NCBI GenBank assembly: GCA_964004625.1
Contig: CAXFOB010000033.1
Location: 1 to 64,000, forward strand
Length of the DNA stretch: 64,000 nt
Reading direction: 5' to 3'
Source: GCA-002697625 sp002697625
GTDB taxonomy: Bacteria; Bacteroidota; Bacteroidia; Flavobacteriales; BACL11
Shown here: piece after piece, positions 7,813 through 17,057 of the stretch
How positions within the stretch are numbered: the first letter of the stretch is position 1
Layout: every line of letters begins with the position of its first letter
Position numbers and translations under genes: made by a program
Notes under the pieces: generated by a model
Database searches by the model: none
Told to the model about the DNA's origin: nothing
Seen by the model: only the letters and a program-made list of their open reading frames with translations

Positions 7813-9063
7813 ATGGTTTCATTAACTAACTTAAAACTCCGAGTATTATTCTTATCTGTATTATGTTTTCTGAGTTTTAATTCGGTAGCTCAATCTGAAG
7901 GAGAACAAATATTTAAATCAGTATGCGCGGCTTGTCATTCAATTGGAGAAGGTAAGTTAATCGGTCCTGATGCGAAAGAATGGATGACTAGTGAGAGATT
8001 TACCAGTACTGAAGACCCTGAGGGAACCTTAATAAAATATGTTCAAAACCCTGCGGCTTTTGGAGTAATAGAAATGCCAGCTCAGGCTCTTTCCGCAGAT
8101 GAGATTAAGGCAGTATTAAATTATATAAATGAATATGTTCCTGAGGAAAAGCCTGTAGCTGTATCGTCAGATTTGTCTGAAGAAGAAGAGGATAATGCGA
8201 TATCCAATATTTATATTTATATAATAGTTCTATTATTATTAATTTTTATTCTTACATCTGTAAAAAACAGTTTAAAAGAAAGTTTATCTCAACCAACTGA
8301 AACAGTTCTAGAATCGGTTAAGAATTATATAACTATTAATCGCAACAAAATAATTATAGGATTCATTTTGTTTGTTTCTTTAATGTATTTAGTTTATAAT
8401 TTAATGATGGGTGTTGGAGTAGTTGAAAAGTATCAACCAGATCAACCAATTGCTTTTTCTCATGAGATACACGCTGGACTTAATGGAGTTGATTGTAATT
8501 ACTGTCATTCCAGTGCAAAAAATAGTGCTCATTCAGGTGTTCCATCTGCTAATGTTTGTATGAATTGTCATGCTGTTGTAAAGGGTGGAGATGATGAAGC
8601 AAAAAATGAAATCGGAAAAATTTGGAAATCATTTGGTTTAGACATTGAAACTGATGATTTTGATTGGAATAAGGTTGACACTTATAATCAAACACCAATA
8701 GAGTGGGTAAGAGTTCATAATTTGCCAGATCATGCATATTTTAATCACGCGCAACATGTAACAGTTGGAGGATTAGAGTGTCAACAGTGTCATGGAAATA
8801 TGCAGGAAAAGACAGTAGGTCAGGTAGCAACAGCGGAAGAATTAAATAAAATTGATTATAATATTAAAGATGGTATTGAATTTGATCATCCTACTCTAAC
8901 AATGGGATGGTGTATCGACTGTCATAGGCAGAAAGAAGTAAATATGGAAGAAAATGATTACTATACTGAAATGCATAAAAACCTCAAGGAAAAACATGGA
9001 ACAGAAGAAGGATTTACTGTTGATATGATTGGTGGTTTAGAATGTGGTAAGTGCCACTATTAA
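7813..9063 (+). CDS. actA: Alternative complex III subunit ActA, multihaem cytochrome c with N-terminal monohaem domain
   Basis: A 416-residue protein with a signal peptide (about 1-26), then a class I-type cytochrome c domain with CAACH (38-42) and a likely Met ligand in EMPAQAL. Two membrane segments follow (about 130-150 and 178-200), then a pentahaem periplasmic domain with CxxCH motifs at 228, 249, 323, 367 and 411. Alternative complex III oxidises menaquinol and passes electrons through haems c to a cytochrome c or terminal oxidase, replacing the bc1 complex. Six haem motifs exceed the five classically assigned to ActA, so the N-terminal domain looks like a fused monohaem cytochrome. 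It is the first gene of actABCDEF. Confidence 0.93.
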   Translation: MVSLTNLKLRVLFLSVLCFLSFNSVAQSEGEQIFKSVCAACHSIGEGKLIGPDAKEWMTSERFTSTEDPEGTLIKYVQNPAAFGVIEMPAQALSADEIKAVLNYINEYVPEEKPVAVSSDLSEEEEDNAISNIYIYIIVLLLLIFILTSVKNSLKESLSQPTETVLESVKNYITINRNKIIIGFILFVSLMYLVYNLMMGVGVVEKYQPDQPIAFSHEIHAGLNGVDCNYCHSSAKNSAHSGVPSANVCMNCHAVVKGGDDEAKNEIGKIWKSFGLDIETDDFDWNKVDTYNQTPIEWVRVHNLPDHAYFNHAQHVTVGGLECQQCHGNMQEKTVGQVATAEELNKIDYNIKDGIEFDHPTLTMGWCIDCHRQKEVNMEENDYYTEMHKNLKEKHGTEEGFTVDMIGGLECGKCHY

Positions 9064-9089
9064 AAATAAAGATTTAATTTCTATACAAT

Positions 9090-12041
9090 ATGACAAAAAC
9101 AAAAAAATATTGGAAAGGTTTAGCAGAGCTAAATAATGATCCTATAGTTGAGAAATTAGCGCAAAATGAATTTACTGAAGAAATTCCTGTTGATGAGTTT
9201 TTAGGAGATTCAGGACTGGCAAATTCTTCAACATCTCGTAGAGATTTTTTAAAGTTTTTAGGATTCTCAACAGCCGCTGCTACTTTAGCGGCATGCGAAA
9301 CTCCGGTAAATAAAGTAATTCCTTATGTAGTAAAACCAGAAGAAACTGTTCCAGGTATTGCAAATTATTACGCTTCTACTATCTATGATGGTCATGATTT
9401 TGCATCTGTTTTAGTAAAAACAAGAGAGGGAAGACCTATTAAGTTAGAATCAAATAAGACATGTACAAATGCTAGAGTTCAAGCTTCTGTTTTATCACTT
9501 TATGATTCAGCTAGGTTAAGAAATCCAATGAAAGATGGAAAAGATTCTGATTGGAAAACAGTTGATACAGATATAACTTCAAAATTGAATGAAATAAAAA
9601 ATAACGGAGGAAATATTGCACTTTTAACATCTACAATTATTAGTCCTACAACAGAAAAACTGATTTCTGATTTCTCGGAAAAATATGGAAACGTAAAACA
9701 CATTCAAATGGATGCTCTTTCATCTCACGGTATGTTAGAGGCTAATTTAGAAACTTTTGGAGTAAGAGCTTTACCTAATTATAATTTTGATAAGGCAGAT
9801 GTAATTGTTTCGTTTGGAGCAGATTTTATTGGAAACTGGGGACATCCAAATAATGAATCTGATTATTCAAAAGGAAGAAACCCTAAGAATGGAAAAATGT
9901 CGAAACACTTTCAGGTAGAATCTACCTTAACACTTACAGGGTCTAATGCAGATGAAAGGATACAAATAAAACCATCTGAACAAGCGGGATTATTATCCAA
10001 TTTATACAATGCTTTAAATGGATCATCTACTCTCGATAAGAGAATTGCTAAAATAGTAGATTCTCTAATAGAAGCAAAAACATCTATTGTAGTTTGTAAT
10101 TCAAATGATAAAGAGGTTCAGTTATTAGTAAATGCTATTAATAATAAATTAGGAAATTATGGATCAACTATAGACATGCAAAAGACTTCCTATTTAAGAA
10201 AGGGAAACGATAAAGATGTTTCCAATTTAGTTGATGATATAAATTCAGGAAAAATTGATGCACTTATAACTTATAATGTCAATCCTTCTTATAATTTGGT
10301 AAATGCTGATGAGTTTAATAAAGGACTTGGGAAAGTAGATTTGAAGATATCTACTTCATTATATATGGATGAAACAGCAATAAATATGGATTATGTTTGT
10401 CCAGATAACCATAATTTAGAAAGTTGGGGAGATGCAAATCCATCAAATGGAGAATATACTTTAATGCAGCCAACAATTAATCCATTATTTAATGGAAGAC
10501 AATTTCAAGATTCTTTACTTTCATGGATTGGCTCTTCAGAAGAATATTATAATCTTTTAAAGAATTCCTATTCCTCTTGGGAAGAAAAACTACATGATGG
10601 TTATTTTGAAGGAGAACAAGTAAACCATTCTCTAACTTCAAATTTCTCAGCTCCTTCATTCTCTATTCCTTCTTCTAAAGGAATTGAATTTGAAATATCA
10701 GAGAAAATTTCTATGGGAGATGGTTCAAACTCTAATAACCCTTGGTTACAAGAATTACCTGATCCATTATCTAGAGCTTGTTGGGATAATTACCTGACAA
10801 TGTCTGCATCTACAGCAAGAGATTTAGGAATTAAAAATTGGCATGTCTCTAATGGAGCTTTAAATGGTAGCAAGGTAAATATAACTGTAAATAGCAAAAC
10901 TTTAGAGAATGTACCTGTACTGATTCAGCCAGGTCAGGCAGTTGGTTCTGTTGCAATGGCAGTTGGTTATGGAAGAACTAATGCTGGAAAATGTGGAACA
11001 GGAGTAGGTCATAATGCTTTCACTTTTGTAAATGGAGGAAAAGCTGATATTAGCATTATCGAAGGAGAGCATGAATTTGCAGGAGTTCAATTACATCATA
11101 CAATGATGGGTAGAGATATAGTAAAAGAAACAACTCTAGCAGATTTTATAAATGATCCATCATCAGGAAATCATAGGGAAAAATATTATACCCATGATGG
11201 GCTAAAAACTTCTGATCAAGTTACACTTTGGGATAAACACGATCATCAAACAGGTCATTTCTGGAATCAGTCAATAGATTTAACATTATGTACTGGTTGC
11301 GCTGCTTGTGTTATTTCTTGTCACGCAGAGAATAATGTACCTGTAGTTGGAAAAGAGGAAGTAAGAAAATCAAGAGATATGCATTGGTTGAGAATTGATA
11401 GATACTTCTCATCAGAAATGACAAAAGAAAGATCAGCTGAAGAGAAAATTTCAGCAATAGATATGTATTCTGAAATGGAAGATCCCTCAGAGAATCCAGA
11501 AGTTGTTTTCCAACCAGTTATGTGTCAACATTGTAATAATGCCCCTTGCGAAACAGTTTGTCCTGTAGCTGCGACAACACACAGTGCTGAGGGACTAAAT
11601 CATATGACTTACAATAGATGTGTTGGAACAAGATATTGTGCTAATAATTGTCCTTATAAAGTAAGAAGGTTTAATTGGTTTCAATATTCAGATAATGATA
11701 AATTTGATTACAATATGAATGATGATTATGGTAAGATGGTTTTAAATCCAGATGTAGTCGTACGTTCTAGAGGAGTTATTGAAAAATGTAGCATGTGTAT
11801 TCAGATGATTCAAGAGATTAAGTTAAAAGCTAAAACCAACGGAGTTTCTGTAAAAGATGAAGACGTTCAAACAGCGTGTTCTTCTGCGTGTTCTACTGGA
11901 GCAATGATATTTGGAGATTCAAACGATTCATCACATGAAATTTATAACTTAAAAAATGATCCTCGTAAATATGATTTACTTGATCATTTAAATGTTGCTC
12001 CATCTGTATTTTATCAAACTAAAGTTAGAAATAAATCTTAA
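9090..12041 (+). CDS. actB: Alternative complex III subunit ActB, molybdopterin-like/iron-sulfur protein
   Basis: A 983-residue protein. A twin-arginine-like motif SRRDFLKFLGF (Arg50, Arg51) leads to a hydrophobic stretch ending in LAAC (Cys69), suggesting Tat export and lipid attachment. The middle (about 75-690) resembles a molybdopterin oxidoreductase fold, which in ActB carries no cofactor. The C-terminal part is a ferredoxin-type domain with cysteine clusters at 734/737/740/744, 812/815/820/824, 844/850/854, 900/903 and 930/934, ligands for several iron-sulfur clusters. ActB sits on the periplasmic face of the complex next to ActA and ActC. It follows actA by 26 bases. Confidence 0.95.
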   Translation: MTKTKKYWKGLAELNNDPIVEKLAQNEFTEEIPVDEFLGDSGLANSSTSRRDFLKFLGFSTAAATLAACETPVNKVIPYVVKPEETVPGIANYYASTIYDGHDFASVLVKTREGRPIKLESNKTCTNARVQASVLSLYDSARLRNPMKDGKDSDWKTVDTDITSKLNEIKNNGGNIALLTSTIISPTTEKLISDFSEKYGNVKHIQMDALSSHGMLEANLETFGVRALPNYNFDKADVIVSFGADFIGNWGHPNNESDYSKGRNPKNGKMSKHFQVESTLTLTGSNADERIQIKPSEQAGLLSNLYNALNGSSTLDKRIAKIVDSLIEAKTSIVVCNSNDKEVQLLVNAINNKLGNYGSTIDMQKTSYLRKGNDKDVSNLVDDINSGKIDALITYNVNPSYNLVNADEFNKGLGKVDLKISTSLYMDETAINMDYVCPDNHNLESWGDANPSNGEYTLMQPTINPLFNGRQFQDSLLSWIGSSEEYYNLLKNSYSSWEEKLHDGYFEGEQVNHSLTSNFSAPSFSIPSSKGIEFEISEKISMGDGSNSNNPWLQELPDPLSRACWDNYLTMSASTARDLGIKNWHVSNGALNGSKVNITVNSKTLENVPVLIQPGQAVGSVAMAVGYGRTNAGKCGTGVGHNAFTFVNGGKADISIIEGEHEFAGVQLHHTMMGRDIVKETTLADFINDPSSGNHREKYYTHDGLKTSDQVTLWDKHDHQTGHFWNQSIDLTLCTGCAACVISCHAENNVPVVGKEEVRKSRDMHWLRIDRYFSSEMTKERSAEEKISAIDMYSEMEDPSENPEVVFQPVMCQHCNNAPCETVCPVAATTHSAEGLNHMTYNRCVGTRYCANNCPYKVRRFNWFQYSDNDKFDYNMNDDYGKMVLNPDVVVRSRGVIEKCSMCIQMIQEIKLKAKTNGVSVKDEDVQTACSSACSTGAMIFGDSNDSSHEIYNLKNDPRKYDLLDHLNVAPSVFYQTKVRNKS

Positions 12042-12050
12042 TTTATATTT

Positions 12051-13436
12051 ATGCAAAAAGAATCTGAAATTAGAGATCCATTAATATTAGGTAAAAAATC
12101 CTATCATGATATTACATTAGATGTGTCTAAACCTGTTGAAGGAAAAGCAAATAAATATTGGTGGATTCTTTTTTCCATATCTTTTATAATGTTTATTTGG
12201 GGTGTCTTATCTATGGCTTATACAATAGGTACAGGTATTGGATCTTGGGGTCTTAATAAAACAGTTAATTGGGCTTGGGATATTACAAACTTTGTATGGT
12301 GGATTGGTATTGGTCACGCTGGAACTTTAATATCCGCTGTATTGTTATTGTTTCGACAAAAATGGAGGATGTCTATAAATAGATCTGCAGAAGCAATGAC
12401 TATTTTTGGAGTTGCCCAAGCAGCTCTCTTCCCTCTTATACATATGGGAAGACCTTGGCTGGCTTACTGGGTATTTCCTATACCTAATCAATTTGGTTCA
12501 TTGTGGGTAAATTTCAACTCTCCATTATTATGGGATGTTTTTGCTATTTCTACATATTTTTCAGTATCAGTTGTATTTTGGTATATTGGACTCATTCCTG
12601 ATTTTGCTATGTTAAGGGATAGATTTAATGAGAAAACCGCTCCAATGAAAAAGAAATTATATTCTTTTTTATCATTTGGTTGGAGTGGAAAAGCCAAACA
12701 TTGGCAAAGATTTGAAGAGGTTTCATTAGTACTAGCTGGATTAGCAACCCCGCTTGTTTTTTCGGTACACTCTATTGTATCTATGGACTTTGCAACTTCA
12801 GTTATTCCTGGATGGCATACAACAATCTTCCCTCCGTACTTTGTATTAGGGGCCTTGTTCTCAGGATTTGCAATGGTAGAGACTTTACTTATTATAATGA
12901 GAAAAGTAGTAAATATGGAAGCGTATATTACTATAAAACATATTGAGTATATGAATATTATAATATTACTTACAGGTTCTTTAGTAGGAACCGCCTATAT
13001 TACTGAGTTGTTTATGGCATGGTATTCAGGTGTTGAATATGAACAATATGCTTTCTTAAATAGAGCTACAGGACCTTATTGGTGGGCTTATGCAATCATG
13101 ATGACTTGTAATGTCCTTACCCCTCAACTATATTGGATTAATTCAATAAGAAAGAGTTTTATAGCTACTTTTATTTTATCAATTTTTGTAAATATTGGTA
13201 TGTGGTTTGAACGTTTTGTAATTATTGTTACGTCATTGCATAGAGATTTTTTACCATCATCATGGTCGATGTTCTCTCCTTCTATAATTGATATTGGAAT
13301 TTATTTAGGAACAATTGGATTTTTCTTTGTTCTTTTCTTATTGTATGCAAGGACATTTCCTGTAATAGCACAAGCTGAGTTAAAAACTATTGTAAAATCT
13401 TCTGGTTCTGAATATAAAAATAAAAATAATGAGTAG
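12051..13436 (+). CDS. actC: Alternative complex III subunit ActC, NrfD-like quinol-binding membrane protein
   Basis: A 461-residue integral membrane protein of the NrfD/PsrC family with about ten transmembrane helices. Recognisable stretches include WWIGIGHAGTLISAVLLLF, MGRPWLAYW and the C-terminal LHRDFLPSSWSMFSPSI typical of ActC. It is expected to bind menaquinol and pass electrons to the iron-sulfur clusters of ActB. The gene starts 9 bases after actB and overlaps actD by 8 bases, consistent with a translationally coupled operon. Confidence 0.95.
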   Translation: MQKESEIRDPLILGKKSYHDITLDVSKPVEGKANKYWWILFSISFIMFIWGVLSMAYTIGTGIGSWGLNKTVNWAWDITNFVWWIGIGHAGTLISAVLLLFRQKWRMSINRSAEAMTIFGVAQAALFPLIHMGRPWLAYWVFPIPNQFGSLWVNFNSPLLWDVFAISTYFSVSVVFWYIGLIPDFAMLRDRFNEKTAPMKKKLYSFLSFGWSGKAKHWQRFEEVSLVLAGLATPLVFSVHSIVSMDFATSVIPGWHTTIFPPYFVLGALFSGFAMVETLLIIMRKVVNMEAYITIKHIEYMNIIILLTGSLVGTAYITELFMAWYSGVEYEQYAFLNRATGPYWWAYAIMMTCNVLTPQLYWINSIRKSFIATFILSIFVNIGMWFERFVIIVTSLHRDFLPSSWSMFSPSIIDIGIYLGTIGFFFVLFLLYARTFPVIAQAELKTIVKSSGSEYKNKNNE

Positions 13437-13944
13437 AAAAACTGTATACGGAATTTTTGATGATGAAGAAGTTTTACTGAATTCAGTAAAGGAAATCAAA
13501 TCAAACAACATAGATATTAAAGAAGTTTACACCCCATTTCCGGTTCATGGACTAGACAAGGCACTTGGTTTGAAAGAAACAAGAATGGCTATTGCTGCAT
13601 TTGTTTATGGTTGTTTAGGAATAACATTTGCTGGATTGATGATTTATAATATTATGATTATTGATTGGCCAATGAATATTGGAGGTAAACCAAATTTCAC
13701 ATTTTATCATAATGTACCTTCATTTGTTCCTGTGATGTTTGAATGTACAGTTTTATTTGCTGCACATTTAATGTCTATTACATATTTAATTAAATGTGGA
13801 CTTTTCCCTGGTGCTAAATCAGAAAATCCAGATCCTCGAACAACTGATGATAAATTTTTAATTGAATTTGAATTAGAAGGAAGTACAAAAAAAGTTAAGG
13901 ACCTACTTTCAAAGACGGGGGCTTCTGAAATTAATGAAAAATAA
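13429..13944 (+). CDS. actD: Alternative complex III subunit ActD (DUF3341)
   Basis: A 171-residue protein of the DUF3341 type. A cytosolic N-terminal domain (YGIFDDEEVLLNSVKEI, VYTPFPVHGLDKALGL) is followed by two membrane helices (about 58-78 and 100-122) and a short C-terminal tail. ActD is a structural subunit of alternative complex III without cofactors. It overlaps actC by 8 bases and actE by 11 bases, which argues for coupled translation of the membrane subunits. Confidence 0.93.
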   Translation: MSRKTVYGIFDDEEVLLNSVKEIKSNNIDIKEVYTPFPVHGLDKALGLKETRMAIAAFVYGCLGITFAGLMIYNIMIIDWPMNIGGKPNFTFYHNVPSFVPVMFECTVLFAAHLMSITYLIKCGLFPGAKSENPDPRTTDDKFLIEFELEGSTKKVKDLLSKTGASEINEK

Positions 13945-14536
13945 TATGATGATGAAGACACTTTTATATAATATAGGAATTTTTACTGTACTCACAATAT
14001 TTCTTGCGTGTACAGGTAATTCAAACAATAATCCAGGATTTGAATATATGCCTGATATGTATAGGTCACCAAGTATTGGAGCTCAATCTGATCATAATAT
14101 TGAAACCTATAACTCAAAACCAGTTGTTGGTACGGTTGCAAGGGGTAAATTGTCAACTTTTAATTATAGTTCTTCAAATGAAGACTATTTACGAGCTGGT
14201 TTAGAATCAACGTATCCAAATTATTTTCTAAAGTCAGAAAAAACACTAGATCAAGGGGAAAGTTTGTATGGGATGATGTGTTCTCATTGTCATGGAATAA
14301 ATGGAGATGGTAAAGGTTCTGTTGATCATCCTGTATATTCAGCTATTCCATCTTATTCAGATTCAATTCAAATTAGAAGAACTGGTGGAAATATGAGAGA
14401 TTTAAAGGAGGGGCATTTGTTTCATTCTATCACATATGGTTTAAATGCTATGGGACCACATTCTTATTTGCTAAGTGAACAAGAAAGATGGAAAATTGTA
14501 TATTACATTCAAGAAAAATTACAAAAAAATAAATAA
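13934..14536 (+). CDS. actE: Alternative complex III subunit ActE, monohaem cytochrome c lipoprotein
   Basis: A 200-residue protein with a lipoprotein signal ending at FLAC (Cys26), one haem-binding motif CSHCH (116-120) and a likely Met ligand in NAMGPHSYL. It should be anchored at the periplasmic face of the complex and take electrons toward the terminal acceptor. The most upstream ATG (13934) is used; in-frame ATGs at 13946-13952 are alternatives that barely change the signal peptide. It overlaps actD by 11 bases and precedes actF by 16 bases. Confidence 0.93.
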   Translation: MKNNMMMKTLLYNIGIFTVLTIFLACTGNSNNNPGFEYMPDMYRSPSIGAQSDHNIETYNSKPVVGTVARGKLSTFNYSSSNEDYLRAGLESTYPNYFLKSEKTLDQGESLYGMMCSHCHGINGDGKGSVDHPVYSAIPSYSDSIQIRRTGGNMRDLKEGHLFHSITYGLNAMGPHSYLLSEQERWKIVYYIQEKLQKNK

Positions 14537-14552
14537 GAAAAATTAATAAAAA

Positions 14553-15743
14553 ATGTTTACAATAACCAAAAATGCTAGAAATTTATCATTTGGACTAATG
14601 ATAATTGGAGTAATTGCATTAATTTTAGGATTTGTCAATGATGCTCATTCCGCGTGGCCAAGTTTACTGTTTAATACTTATTTTTTCTTAGGAATTTCAG
14701 TGTTTGCAGTATTTTTTATAGCTTTACAATATGTAGCTGAAGCTTCATGGTCTATTGTCTTAAAGAGAATACCAGAAGCTATAATATCTTTTTTACCTAT
14801 CTCTGGAATTATTATGTTGATAATTATGATTACCGCAGTAATGCATTTTGGTGGAAATCATATCTACCACTGGATGGAAGATGGAATTATGGATCCAAAT
14901 AGTGAGAATTATGATAAAATTATAGCTGGGAAAGAAGCTTTTTTAGATACGACATTTTTCTTAATTCGATCTGTTATATATATACTTGGTTGGGTGTATT
15001 TTGGTAGAAAATTAAAACAATTATCTCTGAATGAAGATAAACATGGAGGCCTTGAAAATTATAATAAGGGATTTAGAACTTCAGCTTGGTTTATGGTCTT
15101 TTTTGCAATTACTTCATCTATTGCTTCTTGGGATTGGATTATGTCTATTGATACACACTGGTTTAGCACATTGTTTGGCTGGTATGTTTTCTCAGAGTGG
15201 GCCGTAATAGGTTTTGTTTCTATTTTGTTAATAACGCTTTATCTCAAAAGGTTAGGATATTTAGAGTCAGTTAATGAAAGTCATATTCATGATTTGGGGA
15301 AATATATTTTTGCATTTTCTTTAGTTTGGACCTATATGTGGTTTTCCCAATTTATGTTAATATGGTATGCAAATATCCCTGAAGAAGTCGCTTATTTTTA
15401 CGATAGATTGGAATTAGAAAATTATAAATTTTTATTTTGGTTCAGAGTGGCTATAAACTTTTTATTTCCTATTATTCTATTAATGAGTCGAGACGCAAAA
15501 AGAAATAATACAAGATTAATATTCGTATGTATTGTAATTTTAATTGGTCATTGGTTGAATGCGTATCTACTAGTAGCTCCTGGAACTTTAAAAGAGTATG
15601 GTCATATTGGATTTACTGAAATTGGTATGGGGTTAGGTTTCTTTGGATTATTTATTTATGTTGTTTTTAACGCTCTTACTAAAGCACCATTAGAAACTAA
15701 AAATCACCCGTTCTTAGATGAAAGTAAACATCTTCACACATAA
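14553..15743 (+). CDS. actF: Alternative complex III subunit ActF, membrane protein
   Basis: A 396-residue integral membrane protein with about ten helices, homologous in design to ActC but shorter. Recognisable segments include SWSIVLKRIPEAIISFLP, HWMEDGIMDPNS and WDWIMSIDTHWFSTLFGW. It completes the actABCDEF operon. In many Flavobacteriia the cytochrome c oxidase genes follow actF directly; here a strong terminator and then ruvB follow, so the terminal oxidase must be encoded elsewhere. Confidence 0.94.
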   Translation: MFTITKNARNLSFGLMIIGVIALILGFVNDAHSAWPSLLFNTYFFLGISVFAVFFIALQYVAEASWSIVLKRIPEAIISFLPISGIIMLIIMITAVMHFGGNHIYHWMEDGIMDPNSENYDKIIAGKEAFLDTTFFLIRSVIYILGWVYFGRKLKQLSLNEDKHGGLENYNKGFRTSAWFMVFFAITSSIASWDWIMSIDTHWFSTLFGWYVFSEWAVIGFVSILLITLYLKRLGYLESVNESHIHDLGKYIFAFSLVWTYMWFSQFMLIWYANIPEEVAYFYDRLELENYKFLFWFRVAINFLFPIILLMSRDAKRNNTRLIFVCIVILIGHWLNAYLLVAPGTLKEYGHIGFTEIGMGLGFFGLFIYVVFNALTKAPLETKNHPFLDESKHLHT

Positions 15744-15764
15744 GATGTGTTGTTAATATTATTT

Positions 15765-15795
15765 AAAGGGTCGGTTAGTTCTGACCCTTTTTTTA
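15765..15795 (+). terminator. Terminator of the alternative complex III operon
   Basis: AAAGGGTC (15765-15772) pairs with GACCCTTT (15783-15790) around a 10-base loop and runs into a T tract. It lies 21 bases after the actF stop and just before the ruvB promoter candidate. Confidence 0.85.
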
Positions 15796-15808
15796 TAAAT
15801 TAGTTTCT

Positions 15809-15816
15809 TACATTTG
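15809..15816 (+). promoter_or_regulatory. Candidate -7 element for ruvB, placed for a leaderless mRNA
   Basis: TACATTTG fits TAnnTTTG exactly and ends 5 bases before the ruvB ATG at 15822, the same spacing as at the SPOR gene. If used, transcription starts at or next to the initiation codon. Confidence 0.45.
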
Positions 15817-15821
15817 TGCTA

Positions 15822-16832
15822 ATGAATGAGGAAATTGAAGAGAATGAGTTTGAATCAGAAGATTTTGAGCAGGTTTTAAGACCAAAAGGATTTGATGATT
15901 TTAAAGGACAGGACCAGATTGTAGATAACTTAAAAGTATTTATACAAGCTGCAAAAGATCGTGCGGACGCATTAGACCATGTGTTGTTGCATGGACCTCC
16001 TGGACTAGGCAAAACAACTCTTTCATATATTATTGCAAATGAGTTGGGAGTTGGAATTAAAACTACATCCGGTCCTGTATTGGATAAACCTGCAGATCTA
16101 GCAGGTCTACTAACAAATTTAGATGAAAGAGATGTTCTATTTATTGATGAAATCCATAGATTAAATCCAATTGTAGAAGAGTATCTTTATTCTGCAATGG
16201 AGGATTATCAGATTGATATCATGATTGAGTCTGGGCCTAACGCTCGATCTGTCCAAATAAAGATTAATCCCTTTACTTTAATAGGAGCAACTACAAGATC
16301 AGGATTATTAACCGCTCCATTAAGAGCTAGATTTGGAATAAATTCCAGGTTATCATACTATAAGAAACCACTTCTTTCTGATATAGTAAATAGATCTTCT
16401 TCTATTTTAGATACTTCTATTACCAAGGATGCCGCATTAGAAATTGCAGGGAGGAGTAGAGGAACTCCTAGAATTGCAAATGCATTATTAAGAAGAGTTC
16501 GTGATTTTGCTCAAGTAAAAGGAGATGGAAATATAAATAAAGAAATTACCCAGTTTTCTTTAAATGCATTAAATGTAGATGAAAATGGATTAGATGAAAT
16601 GGATAACAGAATACTATCTGCAATTATAGATAAATTTAAAGGTGGGCCTGTAGGTCTTACCACAATATCAACAGCTGTTGGAGAACAGGCGGGAACTATT
16701 GAAGAAGTATATGAACCATATTTGATTCAGGAAGGATATTTGATGAGAACTCCTAGGGGGAGACAAGCTACTGATAAGGCATTTAAACACCTAGGGAAAT
16801 TTAAATCCCCAGATCAAAGTAGTTTGTTTTAA
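15822..16832 (+). CDS. ruvB: Holliday junction branch migration helicase RuvB
   Basis: A 336-residue AAA+ ATPase of typical RuvB length. Walker A is GPPGLGKT (58-65), Walker B is LFIDEIHRL, followed by GATTRSGLLTAPLRARFG (sensor/Arg-finger region) and a C-terminal winged helix ending in RTPRGRQATDKAF. RuvB drives branch migration together with RuvA, encoded at 27412-27987. I chose the ATG at 15822 rather than the GTG at 15816, because that GTG overlaps the candidate promoter element. The stop overlaps the end of the convergent 61-residue gene by 4 bases. Confidence 0.97.
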   Translation: MNEEIEENEFESEDFEQVLRPKGFDDFKGQDQIVDNLKVFIQAAKDRADALDHVLLHGPPGLGKTTLSYIIANELGVGIKTTSGPVLDKPADLAGLLTNLDERDVLFIDEIHRLNPIVEEYLYSAMEDYQIDIMIESGPNARSVQIKINPFTLIGATTRSGLLTAPLRARFGINSRLSYYKKPLLSDIVNRSSSILDTSITKDAALEIAGRSRGTPRIANALLRRVRDFAQVKGDGNINKEITQFSLNALNVDENGLDEMDNRILSAIIDKFKGGPVGLTTISTAVGEQAGTIEEVYEPYLIQEGYLMRTPRGRQATDKAFKHLGKFKSPDQSSLF

Positions 16833-17014
16833 GATATATTGTCAAATACATCTAAGATTACTTTTTTATATTGAGAGAAAGTGGTTAGTGCCCATATTTT
16901 TAGATGTATCATTTCCTTGTGACTCATCCATCTTGTACTTTTTCGTAATTCTTTTTTAAATAAAGCTTTGTCGAAACTTACTTTTGAGAGGATCTTCTTA
17001 CTGAATTCTAACAT
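16829..17014 (-). CDS. Small uncharacterised protein (61 residues)
   Basis: A 61-residue, basic, probably helical and soluble protein: the start MLEFSKKILSKVSFDKALF is followed by a helix with paired Lys/Arg and Trp residues. No known domain is recognised with confidence. The pattern FSKKIL-KVSFD-LFKKEL with Trp further on resembles short hypothetical proteins I recall from other Bacteroidota, and it is in line with the ubiX operon (43-base gap). This makes it more likely real than chance. Its stop overlaps that of ruvB by 4 bases. Confidence 0.65.
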   Translation of the reverse strand: MLEFSKKILSKVSFDKALFKKELRKSTRWMSHKEMIHLKIWALTTFSQYKKVILDVFDNIS

Positions 17015-17057
17015 ATAATTTTTTATATTTCAATATAATAACACAAATGTCAAAATT

